Part shown: positions 11,286 through 21,387 of the stretch, one piece after another | Layout of the letters: every line of letters begins with the position of its first letter | Numbering within the stretch: the first letter of the stretch is position 1 | The notes under the pieces: model-generated | What the model was told of the DNA's origin: nothing | The model's database searches: none | The model's input: the letters and a program-made list of their open reading frames with translations, nothing else | Assembly (NCBI GenBank): GCA_032717465.1 | Contig: CM064655.1 | Span: 18,396,335 to 18,460,334, forward strand | Reading direction: 5' to 3' | Length of the DNA: 64,000 nucleotides | From: Coenobita brevimanus | Lineage: Eukaryota; Arthropoda; Malacostraca; Decapoda; Coenobitidae | Made by a program: the position numbers and the translations under genes

Positions 11286-12180
11286 CTATACCTCATACCA
11301 ATTAATCTGGCCAGGCATGTATGGCAACACTGCTCCTGCCGAGATTCTGATTGGCTGGAGTTGTTTGTTCGATTTCGTTGTTGTTTAAACCGTTACTCTC
11401 TTTAATATCAGATGTGATACTTAGTTTCTTGACAGTACAATCGTCAAAAGCAATAAGAAATCCGTTATATACTTAACAATAAAGAAATTTTCTTATGAAG
11501 ATAGAGATATGAGTCAACAAAGTATTATAGCAGTCCAAGTCAAGGTCAGCATTCGAACAATTCCTTTAAATCTCCGACACTCCATAGGATACAGAAAATT
11601 AAGGAAACATGATTAATCTAAGCGTTGGTATAACACATTTAAATTATAAGATCAGTCCGCACCCTTAAATCGTGCCACAACTCTGAATAATTAAAAATTG
11701 TAATGAAAAGACGAGTTCTGCGGGGAGGGAGGTTTGAAAAAATCGCTAAAATCAAAGTAGGCTAAAGGAAAACTATTTCATTATATCTCCTCTATTATCA
11801 CAGTGCGGACTGATCTTATAATTTTATATGTGTTATACCAACGCTTAGATTAATCAGGGTTCCTTAATTTTCTGTATCCTATGGAGTGTCGGAGATTTAA
11901 AGGAATTGTTCGAATGCTGACCTTGACTTGGACTGCTATAATACTTTGTTGACTCATATCTCTATCTTCATAAGAAAATTTCTTTATTGTTAAGTATATA
12001 ACGGATTTCTTATTGCTTTTGACGATTGTACTGTCGAGAAACTAAGTATCACATCTGATATTAAGGAGAGTATCGGTTTAAACAACAACGAAATCGAACA
12101 AACACCTCCAGCCAATCAGAATCTCGGCAGGAACAGTGTTGCCATACATGCCTGGCCAAATTAATTGGTATGAGGTATAG
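11286..12180. mobile_element. Foldback element with arms of about 380 bp
   Basis: The left arm (11,286-11,671) and right arm (11,803-12,180) are near-identical inverted copies separated by about 130 bp. The outer ends read CTATACCTCATACC and its exact complement. Both tips can be read as flanked by TA, compatible with TA target duplication, though this is ambiguous. There is no open frame of note in arms or loop, so it is non-autonomous. Arm differences are few, for example GGAAACATG versus GGAACCCTG, which implies recent origin or gene conversion between arms. Confidence 0.9.
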
Positions 12181-12683
12181 TAGGCTATTCTGTTCCAATA
12201 ACATTAGATGATTTTACTCAGATATAAGAAAGTCATAGGAGTGTGATAATATTAAGGTGTCGAGTTACCGAGTCTTCTGATTAAGTCACCAGTGCTGAAA
12301 GAATTGCTGAAAGAAATCATTATAAAGAGGCTCGAAGTAGGAGGGTGAAATGCAGGTATACTGTATCCCGGTATAAGTAAACAGCTGAAATAGGCTACCA
12401 AGTCATTTGCTGAAACAAAAATTTGCTTTTACCAGCTACCAGACCAGCAGAAATAACAACATGAGAGATAGGAGTAAGACATGCCAGGACTGAGAATTTC
12501 TGAAGTTAATTTTTCATCTGACGAAAAGCCAGGAATTAGTTTCCTTGGTAACTACAGTAGTCCAGTTGACCTTCCAGTATGATTACACTTGGCCCTGAAC
12601 TGAGCTGAAAGGAGTTATGGCTCTTCGTCATGTGAGACCAAACCCTCCATTAAAAAAAAAAAAAAAAATTCTTTCGCAGACTA

Positions 12684-12732
<49 letters not shown>

Positions 12733-13082
12733 GAATGCCAAGCAAAGCGTCAGAGCTGGACTATAATAGCCTGCGGTAAATCACAAACAAACTTACAATC
12801 AGATCACTGTCGCTACTAAGATATGTTTTCTCAGGAAGGGCACGGTAAGGAGAATACATAATTTTTCCATGACTCATGCTCTTCCTGCAAAAACAAATAT
12901 ATATTACGGGAGGGAGATTCGAAAGTTCGTTGGTGTATCTACCCCCAGAGGCACTTTTATCTCTGCGTCCAAGAGGTAGAAACTCTGATAACCGCATGGG
13001 AGGAACGAGACCCGACTGTATCTTCATGGTGTGACGGTACAATGAGAAAGTTATACATGAACTCACTGTATAAAGATTATAT
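12181..13082. other. Unassigned spacer
   Basis: No gene seen. It contains an A-run at 12,652-12,668 followed by the CT microsatellite. The longest frame (minus strand, 12,761-13,066) lacks any recognisable motif. Confidence 0.5.
12688..12731. repeat. (CT)n microsatellite
   Basis: Uninterrupted TC/CT dinucleotide run. Confidence 0.97.
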
Positions 13083-13780
13083 AATGGGACTTGTTCACAA
13101 TATAATGAAACTAAAAGCTAGCACTGAAGCTGTAGGCCACGTTGTAAATCTGATAGGTAAAATTAAGGAACTAAACCAACGAGAAACTTGGAGCTATAGC
13201 AGAATATGAGATACATGGCGTATAGGAGAGTTGTATCACATGGCTGCTGGGTTAGGTCACGTGGCGTGGGTGGTCACATGGTTGGGTGTTGAGGCAGACA
13301 GGTGTAAAGGCGGGGCTTCAGAGCTGTAGCTTACCTGGATAAGTGTGGTGTGGTGCCACCCACCTCACACCACACTGTCTCCCCACCTTTTACCTTGGCC
13401 TCCCTCTGCTGCTTTACCGGATGTGGGTTATTCATGAGTATATGTGATAACTTATAACCATTGACTCTTTTCTAAAAAGGTGGCAAAAATCAGGGAAGTT
13501 AAGTACAAAACGACACGTGTGCCACTGCAAGTATTAAGGGATATGTGATATGCATCTGTATATAGAAGATGATGACTAATTTAATGGAGAGAAACGACCA
13601 GCATAAAGGAAATCCTTATGGGAACTTCAAAGAGAACTGTTACGGAATCTACTGAGATTCTTCAAGGAGCAGGATCTATAGTGTTTGATCGGAGAAAGCC
13701 TCATCCATCAAGGTCCTGATGGTGACTTGTGATTCATCAACATTCTCTGAAATCGAGAATTATAACTGAGGAGCTTAGCG

Positions 13781-13820
<40 letters not shown>

Positions 13821-13899
13821 GTGTGAAACAAGTCTAGGGCCCTTAAAGTAACCTTCCAAAGTATGAACACTGTAGAAAGGGTATTAAAAAATGCTAGCA
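13083..13899 (+). other. Possible 5' region of LINE-2
   Basis: A GC-richer patch at about 13,250-13,440 contains GGTGTGGTGCCACCCACC and leads without a visible break into recognisable LINE-2 sequence. It may be the 5' UTR or first ORF of that LINE, but nothing proves it. An (AC)n run lies at 13,782-13,818. Confidence 0.3.
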
Positions 13900-14186
13900 A
13901 ACTTAAGTAATCAGAGGAATACAAAGAAGTATGGATAAAATAGCGCCTAACTCAAGAGGAATGGGGATTATTAAAGGAAAGTGGGAAGAAGCAAAAAGAA
14001 AGATTGATGCAAGGTCAGATGAAGAGAGAAGTAAATTTTTTTTACAAAATACTGTAGTAGGATTGCAAGTAAGAAAATGGCACATAGGCAGGGAGTATAT
14101 ATATATATTTTTTTTACGTGTCCGACTCTGGGCAAAGGCTTCAGGACCTATTCCCAAGTCCCAGTAGTAAGACACTAGACTCAACC

Positions 14187-14511
14187 AATATCAAATATGT
14201 GAACAATATGGCTAAGTTGATGTACTCAGATGTAGATGGACTGGTATCCAAATTATTAGAGATCAAAGACTATGTAATTGAAAATAAACCTCATTATTTG
14301 TCTAACCTCAACGATATGAAAAGACTCCTTAAATTTGGACGAGTACAGTATCTGGCGAAGAGACAGAATTTTGAAAAAAGGAGGAGGAGTTATGATACTA
14401 ACAGAGAAAAGACTTCAAGATATACCATCACAAGTGGAATTAATAGCAGTAGAGATTAGTAAATAAGAAGTAATAATAATTGTGGCATATATATATATAT
14501 ATATATATATA

Positions 14512-14567
<56 letters not shown>

Positions 14568-14635
14568 ACCCAAGACAAACACATGGGATAGAGGTGAATA
14601 TGAAGAATGGCAGAAAAGACAATTCACAGTTTAAG
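14187..14635 (+). pseudogene. LINE-2 endonuclease fragment
   Basis: The frame at 14,118-14,459 contains YSDVDGLVSKLLEIKDYVIE, typical of the first strand and helix of LINE AP-endonucleases, which nick target DNA. Beyond the stop, sequence around the TA array reads as the YIPP...TNTW block of such endonucleases. The catalytic ETK and SDH blocks are not clearly preserved. Stops and frameshifts make it inactive. Confidence 0.65.
14487..14566. repeat. (TA)n expanded inside LINE-2 coding sequence
   Basis: A TA array with one interruption (ATCTATATA) lies exactly where the endonuclease frame would read a short GTATATATACCACCC coding stretch. It appears to have grown in place rather than to be an insertion. 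Confidence 0.9.
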
Positions 14636-15344
14636 AATCCTACTATATAGAATGGAAGAAAAATCTGAAAGAATTATACTAATGGCAGATTTTATCAAAC
14701 ATAAACTGGAATACTCTAGAAGTAAGAAGATATGAAAGTTGTTGGGGTCAAAAGCTCCTGGATCTTATACAGGAGTTTTTTCTAACAACATGTAAAGGAA
14801 AACACCAAAAAAAGATGAACAGAAGACCCCTCATTATTAGATCTCATATTTACTAGGCAAGAAAATGAAACTGACAATTATATAGTCTATCACCCTCATT
14901 CAGCAAACGCGACCATGCAGTATTAGATTACAATTTCAGGATAGCATATGATCTAGAGATAGTGAAAATTACAAAAAGAGGCTAAACTACAGAAAGGGCA
15001 ACTATCATGACCTAAAGAAGTACTTTAAGGAAAAAGGAACCAAAAGGGCTAGATATAAGTGTTATACTGGTACATAAATTCTGTGAATTTTACGAAACAG
15101 GATCCAGAATTATGTCCCACAGCTCAGAGAAAGGGAATTAAGGATAAATAATTTGTTTAATAATGACTGTAAAAATGCAAAAGAGAAAAGAGATTTCCTG
15201 TGGATCAGATAGGCTACAGAAGACAAAAGCAAGAGAGCATATAACAACTACAAACAGGTAAAAAATGATTATACAAGGATAAAGAGAGAAGTTCAAAGGC
15301 GGTTTGAGGAGGACAGTAAAAATAAAAGTATTGATCAGCCGAAT

Positions 15345-15540
15345 ATGTTATACAGCTACATACGAAACAAAAAAGTCAAAGATAAAATACAGTCAGTCAT
15401 GGATGAGAGGAAAATCTATATCAATACAGAAGATATTTGTGAAGTACTAAACAAACATTTCCATTCCGTTTTTACTAAAGAAAGTAGATTTGCTGGAGAT
15501 GAAAACGAACAAGCATGCCTGCACATAATAACAAAAATAC
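15345..15540 (+). pseudogene. LINE-2 linker upstream of RT
   Basis: This frame contains MLYSYIRNKKV, INTEDICEVLNKHFHSVFT and IITKI, matching the region between endonuclease and RT in CR1/L2-like LINEs. It is cut at 15,540 by the left LTR of gypsy-1. The same frame resumes after the TSD at 20,525 with ISKQEVQEEM. Confidence 0.75.
15537..15540. repeat. Target-site duplication of gypsy-1 (ATAC), left
   Basis: ATAC precedes the left LTR and recurs at 20,521-20,524 after the right LTR. Confidence 0.75.
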
Positions 15541-16154
15541 TGTTATGTCTCCGTCCCACACTGCCACCGGCTCCAACAGCAATAGTTCAGTATAGGAAGG
15601 ATGTTGCCCAATGAGTTGCTCTTCCTAGAAGCAGCCTTTCAGTATACAACATATATCACCACAGGCGTTAAATGCAAATAAGCTTCTCGCGTTTGTTGTC
15701 ATTATTTACCAAGTAATAACATGTATGCTTGCCAACTACACTTCACACATATCACAAGTACCACAGCAACATTAACTTCACAAGGCCGCAAGTCAAACTA
15801 AACTCAAACTCCTCTATTCACTCCTACATCCTTATATAAACTTGCATTATACTCGAATCTTCTAGTTTACTCTAGCTACAACAGTTGCCAAATCAGAGAC
15901 ATCCAAAACATGCCAGAGTTTTCTTACATTACATACGACTCTAAATGGTTTAGCATTCAAACTGAAATAAAATTACATAATTTAAACAGTCATATATATA
16001 AAATATTATAGAGAAAAAAACATACAAATATTAATGTATAACATTACAAAATAACTCTCCTCACACTAGCAGGCTAACTGACACATAACGGAAAAGTACG
16101 AGTAGTACTGAGAACCCTCCAGGCTACCTAGCTTGCAAATCCCGCTTCTCAACA
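15541..16154 (-). repeat. gypsy-1 LTR (downstream in element orientation)
   Basis: Alignable with 19,900-20,520 over its whole length, bounded by TGTTA...AACA. Differences include several short indels. Confidence 0.93.
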
Positions 16155-16285
16155 CTAACCCTTCCCTAGTCCTTTGTCGTCCTGACAAAACTACACAATG
16201 TATACAAACATAATCCTTAATCCACATTAAAAATTTAGTTATACAAAACATAATCTTTCAACATGTTAGGTCCTCTCCTATGTCA

Positions 16286-17790
16286 CTAATTACGACAATG
16301 TCTCTGCTTTTCCACACAGTCCACTCCTCCAGGAATGGCTAGGTCCTCTTCCTGCTTCTCTTCCTTCCTCAGGAAACTGTCACCATCCTCTTGTACTTCA
16401 GCTCCTTTGTCCTCCTCAACATCCTCGGTGGGGGGTGAGCACGATTCCTCGGAGACGTCCCAGCTGTACTGTCCTGGCCCATGGTACTGCCACAGACGGT
16501 TCACATGTACCACCTTTGGGCGAGATTTAATGCCTCCCTGAATCCGGTATGTTACGTCTGATAGGCGGTCCAACACAGTGTAAGGCCCATCCCACGGGCT
16601 CTGCAGCATCGGTGACTGTCCCTTCTTCTGCTGAGGATTGTATTACCAAACTTTGTCACCGTCCTTGAAGCTCACCTCACTTGTCTTGGCATTATATTTG
16701 CATTTCATCACTTTGCCTGAGTACTTTAGAGCTTCTCGCACTTGATGATGTATCTCAGCCAGCCTTTCCTGTAGGTACTTTGCATAGCTGGAGGTGTCTG
16801 TAGGCAGCTCTTCACCAGGTGATCTTCCCATTAACAAGTCAGTGGGTAAACGTCACTCGAGGCCCAGCATCAGTTTTGCAGGGGTGTAGCCAGTAGACTC
16901 GTGGGATGCAGACTGATATGCCATTAGCAACACAGGTAATTTCTGGTCCCATTCCGTTTGTCCCTCTGTGCAGTACTTGGCCAGTTCTTGTCCCAGGGTC
17001 CAACTGAATTTCTCCACCATCCCATCTGACTGTGGCCTTAGTGGGGTCGTCCTGATCTTGATCCCCAGTCACTTGCAGCACTCACGGAACACGCAGACTC
17101 GAAGTTTCCACCCTGGTCTGAATGTAGCTCTTGTGACATCCCAAAATGACAGAAAAACTGGTCAACCAACACCTGAGCAACATTTACAACCTCTTGCTCT
17201 GGGATGGCATAGGCTTCTGGCCACTTTGTGAAGTAGTCCACGTCGACACATATATACTGGTTTCCTCTTTCAGTGAGTGGCAAAGGTCCAGCAATGTCCA
17301 CTGCGACTCTTTCCATTGGTGCACCCACTTGGTACAACTGGAGGGAGGCAACCACGTTTCTTGGGTCCCTTCTTAGCACAGCATATATCACAGGCCTGGC
17401 ACCACTGCTCAACATCCTGCTGCATGCCAGTCCAGTAGAAACTCTGTCACAACCGACTGAGAGTTTTCTTCACTCCCAAGTGCCCACTAAAGATCTGGTT
17501 ATGGGTCTCATCCGAGATCTCGGACCTCTTCTTCAGAATCACAAGTTACCGATAGTTGCTGAGGCCATCGGGTGTCTCCCACTGACGCTCCAGTAGTCTG
17601 TTGTTCAATCGATGAAGGTCCAACTGACTCCAATAGTTCTTGGTTGCAGGGCTGAATCTGGAAACCTCTTCCCAAGATGGTAGCACTGTACTCCACTGCA
17701 GTCACTCTAGCACTGGTTGTAAATCTGCGTCCTCCATCTGCATCCTCTTCAGGTTCTTCAGCTGACACTGACCCTGTCACTACAGTATGG
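16286..17790 (-). pseudogene. gypsy-1 integrase
   Basis: Minus-strand fragments in several frames cover the region before the zinc domain (YWSQLDLHRLNNRLLE), the core (VDIAGPLPLTERGNQYICV and VDYFTKWPEAYAIP, with HSDQGGNF for the second Asp), the following region with WDGGEIQLDPGTRT, the C-terminal YLQERLAEIHHQVREAL and DGDKVW, and a GPY/F-type SPWDGPYTVLDRLSDVTY ending with KVVHVNRL. This is a Ty3/gypsy integrase that would insert the cDNA. Frameshifts and stops occur throughout (for example near 16,640, 16,838 and 17,090), so it is dead. The RT and RNase H that should precede it are missing. Confidence 0.88.
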
Positions 17791-17940
17791 CGGCATTTCT
17801 TGCTAAGATTCCCATTCCTGCTACACTGCTTACTCTCTGTTCTTCTGTCTTCTCACACACTATCAATCAAGGTTCTCTTACATTTCGTCAGTGCTGGGGC
17901 TTCTTGGGAAAAACTGGCTGGTTGTTGCCTCTTGTCACCA

Positions 17941-18212
17941 TCTATCTATCAATCTATCTATTGTCAGACGCCTTAATCCTGTAAGGGGTGGCCACAAACA
18001 AATCGCCTCCATGTCCCCCTGTCCCCCACTATTTCACTGCCCTGCTCCTAGCTCACACTCCTCTCTCTCATTTACCTCTCCACTCCATCCCTCCATTTCA
18101 TCCTTGGCCTCCCCCTCCCTCTCCCCCCCTCCGCCTCGTTCACATACACTCTCCTCGTCAGTCTCTCACTCTCCATCCTCTCCACATGGGCAAACCACCT
18201 CGCCAGCCTTTA
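17941..18212 (-). mobile_element. 5'-truncated RTE fragment inside gypsy-1
   Basis: A (GATA)n-type tail (TCTATCTATC on the plus strand) is followed by the RTE 3' end (GGCCACNNNTTACRGGATTA-like) and the last RT-domain codons of the family represented by RTE-1. It begins exactly where the gag frame leaves gag sequence, so the apparent gag C-terminus (GEVVCPCGEDGE) is RTE-derived. No clear TSD. Confidence 0.9.
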
Positions 18213-19830
18213 CTAATTTACCCTTATCTTTCTCGAATTCTGCAGTCTTCTTCTTGCCCTCCTTCTCATTTGGACAATCATAGCTGAAGTGTCCCATCTC
18301 ACCACATGTCCAACACCCGTTTTTTGCAATCGTGGATTTTCTTGCACTGTTCCGTTCTTGCTCCTTCTTCCATTTGCAACAATCCACCATCTTGTGTCCT
18401 GGCTTCTCGCAGAACCAGCAACTTCCTCTGATCTTCTGTTCCCTCTTCCACTTGTAGCAGTCCTCTTTCCTATGTCCTCGCTTTTCACAGTACCAGCAAC
18501 TTCTTTCAAATTTTTCCGCTTCATGTACCTGCCCCATCCTTGCCTTGAATCCCGTCGCACTACGACCTGCCTGGAAAGTGGATCTACTGGACCTGATGTA
18601 GGACTCAATTTCTAGAATCCTGGCTAGTGCTTCTTGCATGCTTCTGGGTTGTGCCTGCTTCACTTACACTTTCAACGCTGCACTGTCTAGAGCATCGATG
18701 AACTGGTCCCTCAGAAGAATAACCAACAGGTTAGGTGCTGCTCCAGGGTACGCCTTGTATGCTATACTCTCCAGGACATGAGCAAGCTGCTGTAGAGATT
18801 CGCCTCGAGCCCGTACATGGCTCCAGAATCTTGGTTTGTAAACGTCAGTCTGGTACATGGTCCCATATCTGTGCTCCATTCTACTAGGGACTGATAACTG
18901 TTCCTCTCCTCCACTGACATCTGTCTCAGAATTTCCATTAAGGCACCCCTGAGGCTAGTAGCATGCTGCATTGCCCTCTGCCTCCCATCCCAGCCATTCT
19001 GATCAGCAAGTAACTCAAACTGTGCACGGTAAGCTTTCCAAGATACTCTACCATCAAATTCCTGAGGTTTCTTTTTTATTGGACACCCATTATAGCCACG
19101 TACTTCACTTGTTTGAGGCCTAAAAACTGGGGCATCATAATTAAGTCCAGGACTCAAAACTCCTATATTCTGATAATTCATCCCTGTAATGCTACTTTTA
19201 GATGCTTGGAATCCGTCAAGATTCACCATACACTGTCCATTCTTTTCATGAGCTCCCTGAGGCTCATGGCAGTGCAATATTTCTCTACAGCCTCATTTCT
19301 CTCACTAATTATCTTCACATGGTTGACTACATGCTTCAACTGGTCGTCTACATGCTGTCTGGACTCCACCACATCATTGCTTATCTCATACTTCTGCTGC
19401 CGTAGCTGAGTGTATAATTCCTCCTTCAACTGTTCCTGTTCTTCCTTCATTTCCCCCATGAAAGTGTCTGGCTGTCCTTGCATCCCCAGTTGATATTCCC
19501 TCTGCTGCTCCTGTAATGCCTCTTGAAGCTGTTCATATAGTTCCCTCTGTTCTTTACTCTGTGCCTGTAATTGTTCTTTGAATTCGTTCTTGAGCTCTTT
19601 TTGTTCTTCACTTTGTGACTCTAGCTGTATGCCCTGTGCATGCAATTGTTCTTTGATTTCTTTCTGTCCTTCATGTTGTGCCTGTACTTGTTCTTTGAGT
19701 TCTGTCTGTCCCTCGCTCTGTGCCTATAATTGTTCTTTGAGTTCTTTCTGTCCTTCATTCTGTGCTTGTGACTCAATGATTGCTGCCAGACATGCCTACT
19801 CCTGCCTTGCTTAGCCTCTTGTCTGTACAC
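18213..19830 (-). pseudogene. gypsy-1 gag with three CCHC zinc knuckles
   Basis: The minus-strand frames run from a coiled-coil N-terminal region rich in KEQLQAQ repeats (about 19,820-19,400), through a capsid-like part (KPQEFDGRVSWKAYRAQFEL, then LREALMEIL-type helices and FIDAL), to three C-X2-C-X4-H-X4-C knuckles: CWYCEKRGHRKEDC, CWFCEKPGHKMVDC and CWTCGEMGHFSYDC between about 18,500 and 18,270. Gag would form the particle and bind RNA. Frameshifts at about 18,880, 18,663 and near the N-terminus break it. The three knuckles and capsid style recall Mag-type gypsy elements. Confidence 0.88.
19420..19800 (-). repeat. In-frame coiled-coil minisatellite in gypsy-1 gag
   Basis: Imperfect tandem units of about 57 bp encode repeats like EGQKELKEQLQAQ, visible on the plus strand as recurring TGTTCTTTGAGTTC...TCTGTCC. 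It lengthens the predicted coiled coil of Gag. One unit carries an in-frame stop. Confidence 0.75.
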
Positions 19831-19879
19831 CTTCTGGATCCATGTCGAAGGTTTGACTCACTGCAGCACTTTTCTATTG

Positions 19880-19899
19880 ATCCACACTCCTGACACCAC
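19880..19899 (-). other. gypsy-1 primer-binding-site-like sequence
   Basis: Immediately inside the LTR on the minus strand the sequence is GTGGTGTCAGGAGTGTGG. A TGG next to the LTR is expected for pairing with a tRNA 3' CCA end. The tRNA species is not assigned. Confidence 0.6.
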
Positions 19900-20520
19900 T
19901 GTTACAGCTACGTCCCACACTGCCACCAGCTCTAACAGCAGTAGTACAGTATAGCATGGACATTGCCCGGTAAGTTGTTCTTCCTAGAGGCAGCCTTTCA
20001 GTGTACAACACAGATTAGCACTGGCGTTAAATGTAAACAAGCTTCTCACGGTCACTGTCTTTACTTACCAAACAATAACACAGTATGCTCGTCAGCTACA
20101 CTTCACACGTATCACAAGTACCAGAGCTACATTAACTTCGCAAGGCCACAAGTCAGACTAAGCTCAAACTCCTCCGTGCTCTCCTCCATCCTTGTATAAT
20201 CTTGTATTATGCTCGAATCTTCTAGTTTACTCTAGCTAAAACAGTTGCCAAATCAGAGACATCCAAAACATACCAGAGTTTCTTACATTACATGACACTC
20301 TAAATGCTTTAGCATACAAACTGAAATAAAATTACATAATTTAAAAATTACATAAATAAAACATCATAGTGAAAAAGAGCACAAATTTTAATGTATAACA
20401 TTACAAAATAACTCCCCTTACAATAACAGGCTAACTGGCAACTCTGACATGTAACGGAAAAATACGAGAAGTACTAAGAACCCTCCAGACTACCTAACTA
20501 GCAAATCCCACTTCCCAACA
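19900..20520 (-). repeat. gypsy-1 LTR (upstream in element orientation)
   Basis: Partner of 15,541-16,154; TGTTA...AACA ends. Confidence 0.93.
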
Positions 20521-20524
20521 ATAC

Positions 20525-21210
20525 GAATATCAAAACAAGAGGTCCAGGAAGAGATGAGGAAAAGCTAATAGCCCTGATGAGATTTCGTGTTGGGTAGCTG
20601 TGCAAAAGAGCTAAGCAGTCCATCACATTTAATATTCAGAGAATCCCTAAGACAAGGTAAACTACCTGATATTTGGAGAAAGGCATTGTGCCCCTTTTCA
20701 AGAAAGGAAATAGACAAAATCTATATAACTACCGATCAGTATCACTGACCAGCATCATAAGCAAGATTTTAGAAAAACTGGTATGAACAATTTGAGTAAA
20801 TCATCTAGAAAAACACAATATGATAACAGAAAGACAATTTGGTTTTAGAAAGGGAAAATCATGTGTTACTAACCTATTAAGCTACTATGACAGAGCTGCA
20901 GAAATACCACAGAAAAGAGATGGCTGGGTAGACAGCATATATTTGGATTTCAAGGTGGCATTTGGCAGAAAACCACACCAAAGACTTTTATGGAAACTGT
21001 ACCATCAAGCAGGAATCCAAGGTAATCTGTACGATTGGATGCAAAATTTTCTCAGTAAAAGGGAACTGAAAATAGTGCTAAAGGGGAAATTACTCATCAT
21101 GGAGAGAAGTGACAAGTGGAGTTCCACAGGGCTCGATGCTGGCACCAATTATGTTTTTAGTATATACAAATGATATGGACAGCAAGATTGGAAATGGACG
21201 CTACCTAAAT
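20525..21210 (+). pseudogene. LINE-2 reverse transcriptase segment
   Basis: Reads ISKQEVQEEM, then ERQFGFRKGKSCVTNLL, motif A in IYLDFKVAFGRKPHQRLLWK (the catalytic Asp of LDF is kept), and, after a frameshift near 21,115, SGVPQGSMLAPIMFLVYTND and IGNGRYLN. The sequence stops just before the catalytic F-A-D-D box because of the hAT insertion at 21,211. Several stops occur upstream (20,590-20,810), so it is inactive. Confidence 0.85.
21203..21210. repeat. 8-bp target-site duplication of the hAT MITE, left
   Basis: ACCTAAAT here recurs at 24,182-24,189, after which the LINE-2 frame continues. Confidence 0.92.
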
Positions 21211-21387
21211 TAAGGTGACCAGAGTCCCACTTTTAGGCGGGACAGTTCCGCTTTTTGGACGTCTGTCCCGCTTTTTTTATTGTGACAAGAATGTCCCGTT
21301 TTTTGAGCAAATTATCTTAAATGTCCCGCTTTCAGAAAATTACTATTGCATTAGATATAACATGACCTACTTTTATGAATTTAGGAT

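Larger units (their letters stand above)
15541..20520 (-). mobile_element. Internally deleted Ty3/gypsy retrotransposon (gypsy-1)
   Basis: Two LTRs of about 615 bp (15,541-16,154 and 19,900-20,520) start TGTTA and end AACA. A 4-bp TSD and LINE-2 sequence lie outside. On the minus strand the order is LTR, a primer-binding-site-like TGG sequence, gag with three zinc knuckles, a gap, an integrase, LTR. Protease, reverse transcriptase and RNase H are absent. A 5'-truncated RTE fragment sits at the gap. The LTRs differ by many substitutions and indels, so the insertion is old compared with gypsy-2. It could only have moved in trans after the deletion. Confidence 0.93.

Noticed and set aside
18166..18212. 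Cys-containing C-terminal extension of gypsy-1 Gag (GEVVCPCGEDGE)
   Set aside because: Encoded by the inserted RTE fragment, not by gag.
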